Source: Streptococcus sp. DTU_2020_1001019_1_SI_AUS_MUR_006 (GTDB taxonomy: Bacteria; Bacillota; Bacilli; Lactobacillales; Streptococcaceae). From it: a stretch of DNA of 64,000 bases. The position numbers and the translations under genes were made by a program. Shown here in pieces: positions 62,183 through 64,000 of the stretch (positions are counted from its first letter, which is position 1; the number at the start of each line of letters is the position of its first letter). The stretch spans positions 1,695,501 through 1,759,500 of the forward strand of contig NZ_CP135436.1 of the NCBI RefSeq assembly GCF_032340315.1, given 5' to 3'. A model generated the notes under the pieces. That model was not told the origin of the DNA, searched no databases, and worked only from the letters and a program-made list of their open reading frames with translations.

Positions 62183-62210
62183 AAGACTGGGACAAACTTG
62201 CACCAGTCTT
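62183..62210 (-). terminator. Terminator between rplT and gloA
   Basis: AAGACTGG/CCAGTCTT 8-bp stem, 12-nt loop, T run on the minus strand, 9 bp past the rplT stop. Confidence 0.85.
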
Positions 62211-62218
62211 ATGAATAA

Positions 62219-62578
62219 TTATTTACCAAGTTTTGCTTTAGCTGCATCTGCAAGAGCTGTGAAAGCTGCTGCATCGTTAACAGCCAAGTCAGCAAGCATT
62301 TTACGGTTAACTTCGATCTCAGCCAATTTCAAACCATGCATCAATTGTGAGTATGAAAGTCCGTTCAAACGAGCTGCCGCATTGATACGTGTGATCCACA
62401 ATTTACGGAAGTCACGTTTCTTTTGACGACGGTCACGGTATGCATAGTAGTAAGAGTTCATTACTTGTTCTTTTGCAGTACGGAACAAGATGTGTTTAGC
62501 TCCATAGTAACCTTTTGCTAATTTAAGAATACGTTTACGACGTTTGCGTGATACAACGCCACCTTTAACACGTGCCAT
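62219..62578 (-). CDS. rplT: 50S ribosomal protein L20
   Basis: 119 residues, basic, with the L20 signature [15 protein letters not shown] and a C-terminal globular half. It helps 50S assembly, and in other bacteria it represses its own operon. Last of infC-rpmI-rplT. Confidence 0.97.
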
Positions 62579-62629
62579 GTTTTATTTCCTCCAAATATTT
62601 CCTAGAATTGTTTACTTACAAATACGCGA

Positions 62630-62830
62630 TTATTTCAAGCGAGTAAGCATTGCTTTGATACGTTTGAAATCTCCTGAATGCACCATAGATGCTTTACGAA
62701 GATGACGACGTTGTTTTTTAGTTTTTCCGTGGAAACGGTGAGATGTGTAAGCACGGAAACGTTTAAGTCCACCAGAACCTGTACGTTTGAAACGTTTAGC
62801 TGATGCGCGGTGTGTTTTTTGTTTTGGCAT
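62630..62830 (-). CDS. rpmI: 50S ribosomal protein L35
   Basis: 66 residues, very basic, beginning [19 protein letters not shown], typical L35. Between infC and rplT with short gaps, one operon. Confidence 0.97.
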   Translation of the reverse strand: MPKQKTHRASAKRFKRTGSGGLKRFRAYTSHRFHGKTKKQRRHLRKASMVHSGDFKRIKAMLTRLK

Positions 62831-62862
62831 GATTTTTTCTCCTTTATTTAACTTTCTGACAA

Positions 62863-63384
62863 TTATTTTTTGTCAGTTGCTGGCGCCAATTGCATGAACA
62901 TTTGGCGTCCATCCATTTTAGCACGTTGTTCAATGATAGCAATATCTTGAGTTGCTTCAGCGAACTCGGCTAAAACTTTTGCACCAATCTCTTTATGGGT
63001 GATCATACGCCCCTTAAAGCGAATGGATACCTTCACTTTGTTTCCTTTTTCAAGGAACTTGCGAGCATTGCGAAGTTTAGTTTCGAAATCACCCTTGTCA
63101 ATAACTGGGCTCAAACGAACTTCTTTCACGGTCACAACGCTTTGTTTTTTGCGTTGCTCTTTTTGTTTCTTCTGGTACTCAAATTTGAACTTACCGTAGT
63201 CCATAATTTTCGCAACAGGAGGTTTAGCTTGAGGTTGAATGAGAACCAAGTCCACATTAGCTTCGTCCGCAAGTGCCTGCGCTTCGCTTAGTGGTTTGAT
63301 ACCCAATTGCTCACCTTCAAGACCGATTAAGCGAACTTCGCGTACACGAATTTCATCATTGATGAATAAGTCTTGCTTTGCTAT
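62863..63384 (-). CDS. infC: Translation initiation factor IF-3, likely AUA start
   Basis: IF-3 keeps subunits apart and checks the start codon. 173 residues from ATA at 63384, beginning [20 protein letters not shown]; the C-terminal domain has [19 protein letters not shown]. The frame also has GTG (63393) and TTG (63420). The ATA is preferred because the ribosome site AGAGGTGA lies 5-6 nt upstream, while the GTG is part of that very sequence and the TTG has none. Annotations from those starts would give 176 or 185 residues. infC uses the rare AUU start in other bacteria, allowing autoregulation. Operon with rpmI, rplT. Confidence 0.9.
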   Translation of the reverse strand: MAKQDLFINDEIRVREVRLIGLEGEQLGIKPLSEAQALADEANVDLVLIQPQAKPPVAKIMDYGKFKFEYQKKQKEQRKKQSVVTVKEVRLSPVIDKGDFETKLRNARKFLEKGNKVKVSIRFKGRMITHKEIGAKVLAEFAEATQDIAIIEQRAKMDGRQMFMQLAPATDKK

Positions 63385-63576
63385 GGTTTTCACCTCTTTT
63401 TTTAATTTAGAGAAAAACAAGAGCGGACTTGCTAACGCAAACCCGCACTACATGATTGTATTTCATTTCTGAAATTTGATCCGTAGGGGCCAGACAACGT
63501 TAGTCGCAAGGCGAGAAGTTCTCACTTCTGCTTTTCTCAACTTTTATATGATATCAAGTTTTCCCCTACTTGTCAA
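63385..63576 (-). promoter_or_regulatory. infC promoter and attenuator-like leader
   Basis: TTGACA (63571-63576), 17 bp, TATCAT (63548-63553) predict a start near 63541 and a leader of about 157 nt. Just before infC the hairpin GCGG-TTGC/GCAA-CCGC (63422-63448) is followed by TTGTTTTTCT, a terminator shape. It can serve as an attenuator for infC-rpmI-rplT. Confidence 0.72.
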
Positions 63577-63630
63577 GATTAAAACTATCTTTTTTTAATT
63601 TTTTCTAAAAATTTGCCGACTGTGAATTTA

Positions 63631-64000
63631 CTAGTTACGAGAATAGTAAATCTCATGTGGCTTCAAACGAGTGTTGAGTAGATCTGATACAGTCACAAAA
63701 CTATAACCTTGTCCCTGCAGATACTCAATAACTTTTGGTAGCGAATTTACTGACGGCTGATGGATATCATGCATTAAAATGATAGATCCATTGCTTGCCT
63801 GACGCTGAATTTCTGTCAAAATCGCTGCTTCATTTTTACTCTTCCAATCCAAACTATCCACATCCCACATGATAAAGCTTAAATCAAGGCTATTGCGAAT
63901 ATCATCTGAGATTGCTCCATATGGTGGACGCATCAATTTAGAGCTTTTGCCAAGAACTTTTGTAATAGCATCTTCTGTATCTGTAAGCTGTTTCTTAGCG
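63631..64000 (-). CDS. pgdA: Peptidoglycan N-acetylglucosamine deacetylase PgdA (3' part)
   Basis: The frame is open to the right edge, so only the C-terminal 122 residues are seen. They hold the polysaccharide deacetylase motifs [12 protein letters not shown] (MT3, catalytic/metal region), [10 protein letters not shown] and [11 protein letters not shown]. PgdA removes acetyl groups from wall GlcNAc and gives lysozyme resistance. An internal TTG-initiated frame from 63936 is not the true start, because family sequence continues upstream of it. Confidence 0.92.
   Translation of the reverse strand, partial: AKKQLTDTEDAITKVLGKSSKLMRPPYGAISDDIRNSLDLSFIMWDVDSLDWKSKNEAAILTEIQRQASNGSIILMHDIHQPSVNSLPKVIEYLQGQGYSFVTVSDLLNTRLKPHEIYYSRN

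Noticed and set aside
63385..63420. TTG start for infC giving 185 residues
   Set aside because: No ribosome site, and the TTG lies at the tail of the attenuator hairpin.

Overview
The window is a stretch of a low-GC Firmicute chromosome. Gene content, gene order and protein sequences fit the mitis group of Streptococcus (S. mitis, S. oralis, S. pneumoniae relatives). Pointers are the pst operon with two pstB genes, YSIRK/LPXTG surface proteins, PgdA, a Gram-positive DnaE, infC-rpmI-rplT, and the PdxST pair without de novo DXP genes. Species was not tested. Nearly all genes lie on the minus strand. The exceptions are def, rlmB, the DUF1836/hemolysin III pair, a ferredoxin, a PlsC-type acyltransferase, one tRNA-Thr and a putative small RNA.

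Layout. 1-4138: pstS-pstC-pstA-pstB-pstB phosphate importer, cut by the left edge. 4248-10484: housekeeping run (rRNA methyltransferase, inositol-phosphatase-like protein, UPF0223, Spx/ArsC protein, membrane protein, NagD-type HAD, acyl-ACP thioesterase, HemW). 10659-27193: two giant adjacent surface-protein genes, the accessory part of the window. The first encodes 3502 residues, with a 4.6-kb array of 16 near-identical ~291-bp repeats and a second 558-bp-period array. The second encodes 1835 residues: a secreted lipase-like domain on a stalk of G5-like repeats, with an aberrant LPRLG sorting motif. The two share a repeat type and a C-terminal cassette. 27650-31679: YtxH and DUF948 proteins, lgt, hprK, rpsU, a broken gene, nagB. 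31695-32202: non-coding, with the nagB control region, hairpins and a possible IS remnant. 32203-36553: SGNH hydrolase, HAD phosphatase, CapA-like protein, def, rlmB. 36735-42317: trxB, DUF4059, amino-acid ABC transporter, a fused methylguanine-methyltransferase/ArsC ORF, GNAT, DUF1836, hemolysin III. 42347-53630: pdxT-pdxS, Pr6Pr, PhnA, cmk, LysM protein, ferredoxin, glycosyltransferase, galE, FAD oxidase, NIF3-like, trmK, P-type ATPase. 53763-55200: PlsC, tRNA-Thr, structured RNA. 55211-64000: pyk, pfkA, dnaE, a B3/4-domain pseudogene with an inserted intergenic repeat, gloA, rplT, rpmI, infC with a leader, and the 3' end of pgdA.

How the genes work together. lgt would lipidate PstS. HprK and the cre/NagR-like sites at nagB belong to carbon control. 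pfkA and pyk are adjacent glycolytic genes. infC-rpmI-rplT is a translation operon behind an attenuator-like hairpin. PgdA, CapA-like and LysM proteins and the two giant proteins are envelope functions. Points most worth a second look are the nested repeats in the giant gene, the LPRLG motif on the lipase protein, a likely AUA start for infC, three genes whose -10 boxes predict leaderless mRNAs (hemW, rlmB, ferredoxin), and an orphan structured RNA after tRNA-Thr.
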